A DNA stretch of 19,500 nt from Symbiodinium natans (GCA_905221605.1 CAJNDS010002177.1:403001-422500); one strand, 5' to 3'. Numbered from the stretch's first letter, positions 1-8,635 are shown. A program made the numbers and translations. The notes: a model not told the origin generated them from the sequence alone.

Positions 1-450
1 TTAAGGACGCAACTCCCGTAAACGTATGTCTTATATTCTTATACTATGATATGAATATATGATCTTTTTTATTATTCTGATTGTATGATGCTATGATGTT
101 AATCCCTTCCCCCTAATACTAAATCCGTCCCCCCCCCCCTCCCTAATTCTGAAATTCGCCTGGGCCCGAAAAATGTTTAAAATTAGGGGGGGGTTATAAA
201 TCCTAAAGCCTGAATTCCGAAACCTAATCATTAAACCCTCCAAGCCCTGAGCCTTGGATCCTAATCCTGTCAGCCTTCAGCCCTAAACATTGAAACCCTA
301 ATGGCTCAACTCAAGGGCGAAGGCCCTGAACCCCTCCCCCCCTAAACAGGTTTAGTATTGGGCTGGGTGCCGGCAGGGTCCGGGAAAATAAATATTTAAA
401 ATTAGGGGGGGGGGGGGGGTTTGGTATGAGGGGGAAGCGATTATTCTACC
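1..450. other. Non-coding, AT-rich then C/G-run and degenerate CCCTAA sequence
   Basis: No exon is seen. Bases 1-100 are AT-rich. Two related stretches, TTTAAAATTAGGGGGG at about 175-193 and 388-419, end in G-runs of 8 and 15. Between them lies degenerate CCCTAA sequence. Confidence 0.6.
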
Positions 451-478
451 ATTGCCATTCCCGATCCCCCCAAAACAG

Positions 479-1324
479 CAGGCGCAGGTCGAATCCCTGC
501 GCGAGATTTTCCACGAGATCGACTTGGTTCCCCGGCCACGACTGGAAGGCTTTCGAACTGGGGGGGTGGAGGCACCCAGGGTGCTTTTGGGGATCTGGGT
601 GAAGAAAACTTCAGCTGTTGGCGGGCTTGTTTTCAGATGGGCTAGGCAGTGGGCTTCGGTAATGGGCTGACACCTTGCAGCACGTCACCAACATGTGGCT
701 ACATTTTGCCAAGCGAGGGCCTCCTTCATCAGGCCATGTGCCGTTTCCGGGGGAGGAATGCGGTGGCGTTGGACCATATACAGCCGGCCATACAAATACA
801 GCCGACAAGTTCATTCGGCCTGCACATTCAGCTGTTGTGTCGGAACTGGTTTGTGTTCAAATGCAGCTAGCTATGGTGACTTCGAGGGTCTCAATCTCTT
901 GGTTCACATATGTTCTGCACTTGTCTCTTTCATGAAAACTGTCCTTCTGTGCATCTCCATGTTGTGTCGAGAGTGAGGGTTTGGTTTTCAAGTCCAGAGA
1001 CCATGAGATTATCAAGCACCACCCCAGCTTCAAAATGTCTCAATTCGAAGCGAAACCCGAAACCCAAAACCCAACACTTTACACCTCCCAGTCTTTTGAT
1101 GAACCCTCTCAAGCTCCCATCCCCCTGATTGTGACCAGCCCCAAGGATGGATCCAACGTGATCACTGTCGTGGAGCTAAAGGCGAAGCCGCGTAGAAGAC
1201 CCTGCTTGGGGTTAGGGTTGATGGTTCAGGAGGTTCAGGAACGATGGGATTTAGCCACTCGCAGTCAAACTGAAAGGAGGCGATGAAAGGGCAGAAGATG
1301 TCCAGCTTCATGCAGTCGACGCCT
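479..1324 (+). CDS. EF-hand gene fragment, three exons (479-526, 1146-1181, 1295-1324)
   Basis: Exon 479-526 encodes QAQVESLREIFHEIDL, an EF-hand E-helix with the start of the loop. It is followed by a GT donor (GACTTG|GTTCCC). Exon 1146-1181, after the acceptor CCCCAAG|G, encodes DGSNVITVVELK. Together they give the calcium-binding loop D-L-D-G-S-N-V-I-T-V-V-E with acidic residues at loop positions 1, 3 and 12; position 6 is Asn instead of the usual Gly. Exon 1295-1324 (KMSSFMQSTP) could continue the F-helix after a GC donor (AAAG|GCGAAG), but it is weaker. EF-hands of this type sit C-terminal to the pore in many dinoflagellate voltage-gated channels, so this may be the tail of another channel; that is inference. 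Upstream exons are not found. Confidence 0.6.
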
Positions 1325-1340
1325 GTCTGAAGCATTTACC

Positions 1341-1577
1341 TTGCGGCCTCCGGTAGCATGCGTTTGGGTTCCGAGCTCTGCGGTAATTCCGCATCATATT
1401 TTCAGCCCATGGACTGCCCTGAGCCCTAAACCCCACGCTGTTGAGAACTTTGCAGTTTGCGGGACACCTGGGATCGGCAAAGGGCCGGTCGTTCTCTGTA
1501 AGGACCTTCGGATGATGACCTTTGGTTTGAAGCTTATATCATGTGGAGATTACAGGATTTACAGGGTTTATGGCTGA
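1341..1577 (+). CDS. Open frame with Walker A-like GTPGIGKG motif, possible exon
   Basis: A + frame ending at TGA 1575-1577 contains CGTPGIGKGPVVLC. GTPGIGK resembles the P-loop of P-loop NTPases, including the retrotransposon hot-spot and Crinkler-like families, but the Ser/Thr that should follow Lys is Gly. An acceptor (ACTTTGCAG) lies just before the motif. The first part of the frame has no protein-like character, so any exon probably begins near 1458. A match of this length can arise by chance. It could be a decayed copy. Confidence 0.25.
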   Translation: MRPPVACVWVPSSAVIPHHIFSPWTALSPKPHAVENFAVCGTPGIGKGPVVLCKDLRMMTFGLKLISCGDYRIYRVYG

Positions 1578-2379
1578 TGGATCATCGGGCTGCAGGATTC
1601 ATATTGGCTCTGTAGGCTGCTTTGCCCGCCCGGCCGATGGCCACGTCAAACACCCAAAACGTTAAACTCCTCTAACGGCCCCTAAACCCAAAACCCTATA
1701 TCCCGATGTTCCGAAAGCCCAAAGCACTTTGAAGCTCTGCGAAGCCTTCCGATTCGAGAGGGGTTCCGTGGCCAAGGCTAGATATCTCCACAAACGATGT
1801 GTTCACCCTCTTCATGTGATGCGCCTGCAAGTGGGCGTTTGGGGCTTTACGGCTTCGTCTTATCCTCACGAGGGGCCGTGTGTTTCGAAAGGAATCTTAC
1901 TTCTTCGCTTGTGAGGATTTGGGGTGGCAAGTTGGTCAGCGAGCCTGCCATCAGAGCATGCACAAACGCTTCGAGTATTGACGAAAGTAGCCCAAAAGCG
2001 TTTGGGACAGTGCGTTTGCTGCATGATATGTACAGGCAGGCAACGATAGACCGCTGGATTCTCTCGCCCCCCCCCCCCCTCTCAAAAAGCACACCGAAGG
2101 AGCCATAGACCGGTAAGCTTAGACTTGTCAGGTTCACGGGAATGGCATGAACCGAAAAAACTGCAACAGCCACCAGGGTTATTGACGCAGATGGCAGTGG
2201 CGAGATCACGCTGGACTGTGGGGATGGGGGTTGGCATTTTACGGTGCAGCGGCGCGTTTCTATCTGGTGGGTGTCTTATGTTGGGCGCTGCAAAGCTCGG
2301 CATCGGAAAGATGTTTGTTGCAGGGTTCAGGGCTGCACGGTTTGGGATATGTGGGTTGAGGCGTTTAAGGTTTGTGAGG
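1578..2379. other. Unassigned region with overlapping open frames
   Basis: Frames at 1797-2108 (+) and 1847-2209 (-) are both protein-like, for example SSPKAFGTVRLLHDMY on the + strand and NAFGLLSSILEAFVHAL on the other, so neither can be called. A C13 run lies at 2067-2079. Confidence 0.4.
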
Positions 2380-2442
2380 CCTAAACCCAAAAACCCCCAA
2401 CCCCCCAAACCCCCAAACCCTAAACCCTAAACCTGAAACCCT
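2380..2442. repeat. CCCTAAA telomere-like array, degenerate
   Basis: C-strand heptamers with CCCCAAA and CCTGAAA variants; the two central units are canonical. Confidence 0.85.
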
Positions 2443-2546
2443 ACCTTCTCTCCCTAATACTCACCGCGAAGCTGCAGGATGAGTTCGTCTATGGCTGCAT
2501 GCAGCTACAGGGCCCCGCCAAGGGATTACAGATTGCCACTTGGTTC

Positions 2547-2564
2547 TTTTTTTTTTTTTTTGGT

Positions 2565-2607
<43 letters not shown>
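2547..2607. repeat. T15-GGT-G43 run
   Basis: Fifteen T, then GGT, then 43 consecutive G. It creates artefact open frames of poly-Pro or poly-Gly. It is near the limit of reliable sequencing. Confidence 0.9.
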
Positions 2608-2608
<1 letters not shown>

Positions 2609-3160
2609 CCACACATGTAACCCGTATTTAGGGCCGCCCCCGCACCCCTGCCCCCACCATAGAAGCATGTGTGCTTGTGTAGACCCGGTGTCAAGGCCAG
2701 GATGAGCTATGAGAACACGATCATTCGCAAGGACCACTTGTTGCTTGCGGTACTTCTTATGGTTCTCGTTTGCTCTGACTCATGCACCGTCGGCATCTGA
2801 ACATGCTTTGTTTCATCCTCAATGCAGCCGTGTTTGCAATTAGGATGTTCGGACAGATGTGCTTCAGAGGGTCCCATTTCCACCCCTTTGGCGGTATCAA
2901 CAGCAGGGTTCTTGCAGCTCATGTGCTCAATGCCTGGTTAGACACGAGTTCTGGAATCTCAGGGTGCTATGCAACGTGCAAAGGAATGCTCTGAACACGC
3001 CAGTTGGTTTGGGAGTACCCAACCACCAGGGTCCCTGTATCTGTAGCGCCAAGTCTAGTAGAACCCGCTTCAAGGGACCCAAGGGAGGCGAATTGGCGGA
3101 AGTGCCCATTTCAGCTGAGGCGGTAATTAGTCGATGAATTTCCTTGCGGGTAGCTGCAAG
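2608..3160. other. Unassigned region with a hydrophobic + frame
   Basis: The frame 2779-2994 (+) includes NMLCFILNAAVFAIRMFG, possibly membrane-spanning, with no clear splice borders and no recognised family. Other frames overlap on both strands. Confidence 0.3.
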
Positions 3161-3232
3161 GAGCTGAAGCACCTTCGGATGGATGTCAAGAAAGTTTTTC
3201 AACGCAACTTGTCTGGGCTTGCAGCAGCAAGG
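3161..3232 (+). CDS. Candidate exon, unknown protein, ends at a TTTAGGG repeat
   Basis: The acceptor GCTGCAAG|G and the donor CAGCAAGG|GTTTAGGG bound 24 codons in phase 0: ELKHLRMDVKKVFQRN then LSGLAAAR. The donor is the first base of a G-strand telomere-like stretch, as in several other exon candidates. A 119-codon open frame on the opposite strand (2927-3286) covers the same DNA and is also protein-like, so the strand is not certain. No family recognised. Confidence 0.35.
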
Positions 3233-3479
3233 GTTTAGGGTTTGGAGAGGCGGCGCACCGACTCTGTAAGGATGACAGCCTATCAATCTAGAGCTCTTGT
3301 GCTGCCCTAAGGTGTACCTAGTGCTGAGGGACGGTAAATGACATCCGTTAATGAGATTACCGCCACAAGTGCTTTGGAAAGGCCATTATATCTCGTGGTG
3401 TACGCCCTAAAGGTCCCTAGTTTTTTCCGTAAGCCCGTGAAACTCCAAAGTCTAAACCCCCGACTGCATTTCCTGAAGC

Positions 3480-3528
3480 CCCTAAACCCTAAACCCTAAA
3501 CCCTAAACCCTAAACCCTAAACCCTAAA
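3480..3528. repeat. CCCTAAA array, seven perfect copies
   Basis: Seven uninterrupted C-strand heptamers, about 85 bases upstream of the candidate exon at 3613. Confidence 0.95.
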
Positions 3529-3612
3529 TTGTTCAACCTTAGGCCTTACAGACTCTCATGCCACTCAAAGCCCTAAACGTTTGAATCCCTTGAGCCTGGT
3601 CCTCGGGCCCAG

Positions 3613-3667
3613 GGTTGGAGCAAGTGCGGACAGTGTCAAAGGAGGCGGGGGCCCTGAAGAGTTGAGG
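3613..3667 (+). CDS. Candidate exon, unknown protein
   Basis: After a pyrimidine-rich stretch and the acceptor GGGCCCAG|G the frame reads VGASADSVKGGGGPEELR. It ends at a possible GC donor (TTGAGG|GCTAGA). A CCCTAAA array lies upstream (3480-3528) and TTTAGGG-like sequence downstream (about 3690-3745), the arrangement seen around the channel exons. No family recognised. Confidence 0.3.
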
Positions 3668-4284
3668 GCTAGAATTTTAGGGATTTCGTGCTTTGGGTTT
3701 AGGGAATTAGGGGTGTAAGATAGATGGCTTGGAGTTTAGGGTCAAAGGTCAAAACGGCTGCAGGATCTGGGGCAGTGCTTAAGCCCCAGAAAAAGCCAAT
3801 ATAAGCAGCAACCACAACACCCTCCCTACCTTCCAGCTACCTGGCGGAGTCGATTTGGGCGTTTGGTTTTGATTCCCTCAGCGCAGATGCGCCATAGCGC
3901 AGAGCCGAGATCGTTGGGGATTGTGTTTTCCTTTGGCTCCCCTGAATTTGTAAGTTGCAGAGCAGCCAGGGTTCCGAAAACTGACATCGAGCACTTAGGC
4001 ACCAGTTCTAATGCTTCTTTTGGGTCTTCATTCCCTTCTTGTTTCTATTGAGCCATTCGCGGAGGATTTGATCGAGTAGCAAAGGGAGATCGGTATCTTC
4101 TCGGTGTATGTTGTTTGCTCGTGTTTGTGTTTTGTCAAGCAATCAAGCGTCGGACAGGCGAGCAAGCGAGAAAGCAAGCAAACGCCCGACGAAATTGGTG
4201 CCCCTTTGTTCAGTGTCAACGTCCAATGAGCCCAATGCCAGTATCCCTATCCCCATTTAAATTCCTTTCTCGTAAACCTGGACA

Positions 4285-4370
4285 ACCCCAAAACCTAAAC
4301 CCTGAACCCTAAACCCTAAACCCTAAACCCTGAACCCTGAACCCTGAACCCCAAACCCTAAACCCTAAAA
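4285..4370. repeat. CCCTAAA array with CCCTGAA variants
   Basis: C-strand array in which a CCCTGAA block sits between canonical blocks. It lies upstream of the candidate exon at 4393. Confidence 0.9.
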
Positions 4371-4392
4371 GCCTGATTGAGAAAGGTGCGTG

Positions 4393-4480
4393 AGCTCAGC
4401 AGGCTCAGGGGCAGAGCGCACTCTGAGAGCTTGTGATTCTTCGGAGAACTTGTCGGAGGCTGAGGCTTTGTTCCAATGGG
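4393..4480 (+). CDS. Candidate exon bracketed by CCCTAAA and TTTAGGG arrays
   Basis: The frame reads SSAGSGAERTLRACDSSE then NLSEAEALFQW, an acidic helix-like segment. It ends at a GT donor, CAATGGG|GTTTAGG, exactly where a three-copy TTTAGGG array begins. Acceptors CTCAG|C and CTCAG|G lie at 4397-4407, and a CCCTAAA array lies upstream (4285-4370). The opposite strand also reads open here. Function unknown. Confidence 0.35.
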
Positions 4481-4481
4481 G

Positions 4482-4502
4482 TTTAGGGTTTAGGGTTTAG
4501 GG
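4482..4502. repeat. TTTAGGG array, three copies
   Basis: G-strand array beginning at the donor of the candidate exon 4393-4480. Confidence 0.95.
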
Positions 4503-4682
4503 GGCCATGAGGAGTCATAATATTCCACAGAAAAATATAGCTAGGGACTGGGGCGCGTCTCCTCAGCCTACTGTGCCCTTTGGCCTCTGTGCTGGCAGCT
4601 TCCAGGTGTGATCGCGATCGAAATCCGACACCTCCATCCCGATCTATTTGGGGGGGTGGAGTTTTCCAAGCTGCGGCACTGC

Positions 4683-4790
4683 AGATGTGTTTCTGCTCCA
4701 AAAACTGCTTTGAAGATGCCCAGGCAGCATGCAACCACCCCAAGGGTGGTAATCTCTGCAATGGGGCTGTAGTTGCAGTATTCGGCATCA
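4683..4790 (+). CDS. Candidate cysteine-rich exon
   Basis: The + frame reads MCFCSKNCFEDAQAACNHP then KGGNLCNGAVVAVFGI, with six cysteines in about 26 residues. CACTGCAG at 4676-4683 offers an acceptor. A CCCTAAA array begins at 4822. The Cys spacing does not match a fold I can name. A long open frame on the opposite strand (4483-4791) overlaps, so the strand is unproven. Confidence 0.28.
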
Positions 4791-4821
4791 CCCTGAACCC
4801 TGAAGTTCCCGATACAAAGTT

Positions 4822-4877
4822 CCCTAAACCCTAAACCCTAAACCCTAAACCCTAAACCCTAAACCCTAAACCCTAAA
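4822..4877. repeat. CCCTAAA array, eight perfect copies
   Basis: Eight uninterrupted C-strand heptamers. Confidence 0.95.
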
Positions 4878-5071
4878 CCTGTATGAACCTCAGGATGCTC
4901 TTGGCCCAAGACCGTGAAACTCCAAGCAGGGCACAGCCCATTGCCCCCGCCGAAGTGGCCTGTGAGCACTAGGCCACAGGTCATTGATGTAACTGCTTGC
5001 GGCTGCAGAATTGCATCGCATATGGACTGTTGAGTTGTTGCGCGTGTGCGCGTGAACATGTTGGGTCCCAG

Positions 5072-5113
5072 TCGCTGGCCGAGGGCCGAAAGCTGGCCGT
5101 CTGCGCGTTCAGC
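5072..5113 (+). CDS. Candidate short exon, unknown
   Basis: Between TGGGTCCCAG| and a GT donor (TTCAGC|GTTCAC) the frame reads SLAEGRKLAVCAFS, with nearly every codon ending in G or C. CCCTGAACCCTAAACCC follows at 5129. Too short to assign. An open frame on the opposite strand (4859-5119) overlaps. Confidence 0.25.
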
Positions 5114-5287
5114 GTTCACATGCGTTCACCCTGAACCCTAAACCCAAACCCCTCGACCCTAAGCCCAAATGCAACCCAAGGAAAAGCGCTGACAGCGACC
5201 GAAGTCATTTACCTCCCCTGGCTTCTCCAGGGTGAAAGCTGCCCTAATGACCACCTGAGAAACCTATGAACAACCAGCCGAGATCAG

Positions 5288-5481
5288 GGTCCCACAGAAC
5301 CTAGTGGCGGCAAGCCATTCCACAGAACAACACCGATGTTCGCTGAGGCCCTCAACTCCTGCCCATTGCTGCGGTAAGGTTGAAGTTTTGGGAGGTGTTG
5401 GATTTAGTCTTGGATAGGAACAAAGACACAGCACTCCTAGGTTCTGAAAGCCTGACGATGCTTGAGGAAAGTACGGCGCAG
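5288..5481 (+). CDS. Candidate two-exon gene fragment (5288-5373, 5418-5481) with a 44-nt intron
   Basis: Exon one starts after GAGATCAG|G and reads GPTEPSGGKPFHRTTPMF, then AEALNSCPLL plus two bases, ending at a consensus donor CTGCG|GTAAGG. The 44-base intron ends TTGGATAG|G. Exon two completes an Arg codon and reads NKDTALLGSESLTMLEES, ending at GCGCAG|GTTCTC. The phases match and both acceptors follow the AG|G rule. No domain is recognised. The following intron would run into the AT-rich microsatellite zone from 5490. Confidence 0.42.
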
Positions 5482-5489
5482 GTTCTCCT

Positions 5490-5586
5490 ATAGGCCTATA
5501 TGCCTATATATATATATATACTATCTCATTTTACACATGTTGCACACACACACACATATATATATATATACATATGCATATATACA
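5490..5586. repeat. TA/CA microsatellite zone
   Basis: Alternating TA and CA runs with CATATG cores, opening an AT-rich segment to about 5830 with no exon seen. Confidence 0.9.
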
Positions 5587-5889
5587 GTCTTGCATTGCAC
5601 CCATTAACATAAGAAAGTTGCACAAGATAAATTGAATATTAATAGAATGACGGGAGCAAATGACGTCCTTAAAACTCATTTATAAGCCAACCAGAGACCC
5701 AATAAGACTTCCATTAGAAGACTGTAAGGGTACCATATATTATAAAAATGAATGCGCATGAAGAGAAAGAAAAGATCTCTACAAAATAATCAGGGAATGA
5801 AGATGGTAAGAATACTAGTCACTAGTCTTTTCAGCTAATAAGAAAGCCGTATGAACATATAATTGATAAGGGCGTTCTCTGGGTCATAA

Positions 5890-6023
5890 TGGCAGCCCCT
5901 GAGCTCTCGCCGATGAGCTCTCGCCGACACCATCTTGGCTTCTGATGGATTCTGGATGACAGATCAGAGACAGGTCGGCCGCAGCATCTCTTGCAGCAAA
6001 CAGGGCTTCCGGACTTGATTTTG
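5890..6023 (+). CDS. Candidate coding segment interrupted by an in-frame TGA
   Basis: One + frame reads MAAPELSPMSSRRHHLGF, then TGA at 5944-5946 region, then ILDDRSETGRPQHLLQQ and TGLPDLIL up to a possible GT donor (ATTTTG|GTGGTG). Either the second part is a separate exon with acceptor GAGACAG|G at 5972-5973, or the frame is a decayed gene. The first part contains a tandem 14-base repeat (TGAGCTCTCGCCGA, twice, 5899-5926). No family recognised. Confidence 0.25.
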
Positions 6024-6225
6024 GTGGTGATAGGGAGGGGTGAGGAGGTGAGGAGGTGAGGGGGGCCGGGGGAATTCAAACGTTTGGAGTGCCGTGGTTA
6101 GCCTACAGACCTTTACAGCAGATTTCGCACGTCAGCCTGCACCATATGCATCTTAAAGAAGTGCGCGCAAGGACTTTGTGTGGACGCCCTCATGCTCTCT
6201 GACTCTCTCCTCTCTCAGTCTCTTT

Positions 6226-6251
6226 TCTCTCTCTCTCTCTCTCTCTCTCTC
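6226..6251. repeat. CT microsatellite
   Basis: About 13 CT units, followed by a TA/CATA zone at 6337-6386. Confidence 0.9.
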
Positions 6252-6631
6252 GCTCACTCTATGTCTCCCTTTCTCTCTTTGTTGTGTTTCTGTTGTTTTG
6301 TGTTAGTCGTCACTCACGCACTCGCTCTGTCTCTGTACATATATATATATACATACATACATGTATTTCTTTTTATACATACATATGCCAGCCCGTGACC
6401 TACCGGTCGTGGGCGTGGTTGCGAGGACACTTCGGGAGCGGGGATTACAAGCCAATATAGTCAGAACCTAGTCATATCATGCATGTGTTGCACCTGACCA
6501 CTGCAATACTGTATACCTATTCGTATACGTATGCACATATATATATACACACCACAGAATAAACATGTATAATGTATATTTGTAGACGAGGACCGCCCAC
6601 CCAAGGATCTAAACATGTTTAACTGTTTCAG

Positions 6632-6686
6632 GGCATCTGTGTTGAAGCTCGAAACCCTTGTCTCGCCCACTGTCATCATCTATTGA
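6632..6686 (+). CDS. Candidate terminal exon
   Basis: A very good acceptor (TTTAACTGTTTCAG|G) is followed by ASVLKLETLVSPTVIIY and a TGA stop. The frame begins after one base. On the opposite strand the same DNA also reads as a plausible frame (6461-6679), so the strand is open. Function unknown. Confidence 0.3.
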
Positions 6687-6929
6687 TGGTGGCCCACATG
6701 ACACTTTGGAGGGACTGGGCGCCTCTTATAAAGCTCTGAACTCTGGCTATAAAGGCCTTAGGGTTTCGTAGGGTTTCTTGACCGCAGGGGAGTCCCAGGA
6801 TGCTCTTTGGGTGTGGCTGTCTTTCTGTGCGTGCGAAGTAGGGATCGAATGGTTGCATGAGCCACCAACGCTTGAACGCAAAAACCGAGGGATGAGCTGA
6901 ATGCTTGGGTTTGGTCTAATGAGGACGAG

Positions 6930-7002
6930 GTCCCAAGAGCAGTTGAGAGATCTGGCATCCAGAACCGAGCCGGTCGGTGACGACGTCAAAGCCTCAAATG
7001 CA
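6930..7002 (+). CDS. Candidate exon, unknown
   Basis: After GACGAG|G the + frame reads SQEQLRDLASRTEPVGDD then VKASNA, with GT donors available at 6973 and 6976. A nine-copy TTTAGGG array follows at 7039. Opposite-strand frames at 6747-7025 overlap. No family recognised. Confidence 0.28.
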
Positions 7003-7038
7003 TGAGCCCAAAAGATGGGACTCATTGGCTGACAGGGG

Positions 7039-7101
7039 TTTAGGGTTTAGGGTTTAGGGTTTAGGGTTTAGGGTTTAGGGTTTAGGGTTTAGGGTTTAGG
7101 G
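7039..7101. repeat. TTTAGGG array, nine perfect copies
   Basis: Nine uninterrupted G-strand heptamers, one of the two longest perfect arrays in the window. Confidence 0.95.
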
Positions 7102-7220
7102 GTGCAAGGTCCGAGTCGGCCTTCCCGGGAGTTTCAGCCGAAGGTTGAAAGGGTTTTTTTTGGGGGGATGAAGGGGATAGGGCTGTGGCACTGTGGCAAT
7201 GGCTTGGGGCACTTTTCCAG

Positions 7221-7334
7221 TTCTTGAAGTCACGCACACTGGTCGCTTCCCTGGCCCAAAGTCCAGGCCCGAAAAGAACCTTAAATCCCCGTCCGCGGCA
7301 ATACCCTCGACAGTATTTGAGCAGTTTCTTGCTT
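7221..7334 (+). CDS. Candidate exon, basic Pro/Arg-rich segment
   Basis: After the pyrimidine-rich acceptor CACTTTTCCAG| the frame reads FLKSRTLVASLAQSPGPK then RTLNPRPRQYPRQYL, and closes at TGA 7335-7337. A GT donor (CGACA|GTATTT) is available before the stop. A 118-codon frame on the opposite strand (7082-7438) overlaps. No family recognised. Confidence 0.28.
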
Positions 7335-7372
7335 TGAGTTTGTACCGCCCCGTTGCCTGTGCGATTCCCTAG

Positions 7373-7555
7373 GGACCAATAGTCTGTCTGACACTGCAGC
7401 CTTTCAAGCAGACTCTGACGACACCACATGGCTTCCAAAATGCATCCACGCCTCTTCTCTCACCTGACAGACTATGGCAGCACAGTTTTCCCGTTTTCCT
7501 TCTTTCCATCTTCATCATCGCCTGTAGCGTCCTTCTTCATCGCTTGAGCGTCTGA
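7373..7555 (+). CDS. Open frame with one possible membrane helix
   Basis: Sixty codons between stops, without a usual start codon, so any gene here would be an exon. Residues near 41-58 read FPVFLLSIFIIACSVLLH, long and hydrophobic enough for a membrane span, followed by HRLSV and TGA. An acceptor (GACACTGCAG) at 7398-7399 could begin the exon. No homology recognised; a second frame on this strand is also codon-like. Confidence 0.27.
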   Translation, partial: GPIVCLTLQPFKQTLTTPHGFQNASTPLLSPDRLWQHSFPVFLLSIFIIACSVLLHRLSV

Positions 7556-7812
7556 TCCCGTCTGCAGTTGCTGTAGCAGGGTGACGTGGGATCCGCGCCG
7601 CGGCCATGGAGGATTTCCCATCCATGGGGGAGGAGCTGGACCAAGAGAGTATTGCAATGCATGAAAGGCAGGGCCATTCGAGTTTTTGTTAGGGGTTGGA
7701 GTTGAGGGGTCTTGGTAGGATGAATATTTGTCTTCACCCGCCGGCTCGCGTGCACTAGTTGTGCTCTTTACCTCAAATTCAGTTCAGCCTAAGTCCTAAA
7801 ATCAAGCCTCAG

Positions 7813-8523
7813 GCCTGGACAAGGACGAGGCTCGCAACATCCTAAACAAATCACACCATGCAGTCATCGTGTGCAGGCAGTCTCTTCGGAAATTCGTCGA
7901 GACCGAATTTGCCAAGCAGCGACTCGGACGGCCCTATGGGCGCATGGCTTGAGTTCCGGCTCTTTGGGATACCTGGGCCTTGAGGGCTTAGGGTTCAGGG
8001 TTTAGGGTTTAGGAGTTTAGGGTTTAGGGCAGTGCCATTCCGAAGAGCGGTCCGCTTTCATGTGATCACCGAGCTGCAAGGTCTGCGGTCCTGAAATCCA
8101 TGGCCAACCAGCTGACCTTGACCATCTCGGACGCTCGGGCCGTTTCAGAGGGTTCGGGGGTTTTGGGCTACGGGGTCCTGGGTTTAGGCTTTCAACAGGG
8201 GCTCATGGGCCTCGGTGTTTAGGCCTTCCTATACCTCTCAAAGTTAGCACCACTTGGCGCCAGCAGCCGGGACCAGTTCCCCTTCATGGATGCCTTCAGC
8301 ATAGCCCTAAACCTTGAGAATAGGGTTCAGGGTTCAGGGTTCAGGGTTTAGGGTTTAGGGTTTAGGGTTTAGGGTTTAGGGCTAAAACCCTAAGCCCCAC
8401 AGATCCGATGCCCAGGACACTATCCAGTCCGAGTTCGCGAGGGCAGAACGGGACCGTGCAGAGCGCGAGTCCTCAACCAGGGACCGGGAGCTCATGCTTG
8501 ACCGGCCACCTTCTCCGAAGGCA
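7813..8523 (+). CDS. Four-exon gene fragment of unknown function (7813-7939, 8081-8151, 8248-8324, 8416-8523)
   Basis: Four codon-like exons join with matching phases. Exon one, after GCCTCAG|G, reads LDKDEARNILNKSHHAVIV and CRQSLRKFVETEFAKQR, ending at a GC donor TATGG|GCGCAT. Exon two (TGCAAG|G to AGAGG|GTTCGG) reads SAVLKSMANQLTLTISD. Exon three (AAGTTAG| to AATAGG|GTTCAGGG) reads SSRDQFPFMDAFSIALN. Exon four (TGCCCAG|G to GGCA|GTGAGG) reads SEFARAERDRAERESS and RDRELMLDRPPSPK, a highly charged helix likely to form a coiled coil. Introns are 96-141 nt or shorter, and the third is mostly telomere heptamers. No family is recognised. Further exons must exist on both sides; 9111-9246 could be one. 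Confidence 0.5.
7987..8029. repeat. TTTAGGG array with TTCAGGG and one 8-base unit
   Basis: G-strand array in the first intron of the 7.8 kb gene fragment, 47 bases after the GC donor. Confidence 0.9.
8326..8395. repeat. TTCAGGG x3 then TTTAGGG x5, followed by CCCTAA
   Basis: Fills most of the intron 8325-8415. A variant block precedes a canonical block, and a short C-strand piece follows head to head. Confidence 0.95.
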
Positions 8524-8537
8524 GTGAGGCCGAAGGA

Positions 8538-8635
8538 TTTAGGGTTTAGGGTTTGGGGTTTAGGGTTTAGGGTTCAGGGTTTAGGGTTTGGGGTTTAGGG
8601 TTTGGGTTTTTTTTGTGGGTTTAGGGTTTGGGGCT
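8538..8635. repeat. TTTAGGG/TTTGGGG array
   Basis: Mixed G-strand heptamers beginning 15 bases after the donor of the exon 8416-8523, interrupted by a T8 run. Confidence 0.9.

Noticed and set aside
484-503. Hairpin resembling a tRNA T-arm (GCAGGTCGAATCCCTGC)
   Set aside because: The loop lacks one T of TTCRA, no acceptor, D or anticodon arms fit, and the site lies in the EF-hand exon.
2461-2737. Poly-Pro/poly-Gly frames
   Set aside because: Translations of the G43 run.
3480-3528. A true chromosome end
   Set aside because: Arrays are short, face both directions and are flanked by exon-like sequence, so they are interstitial.
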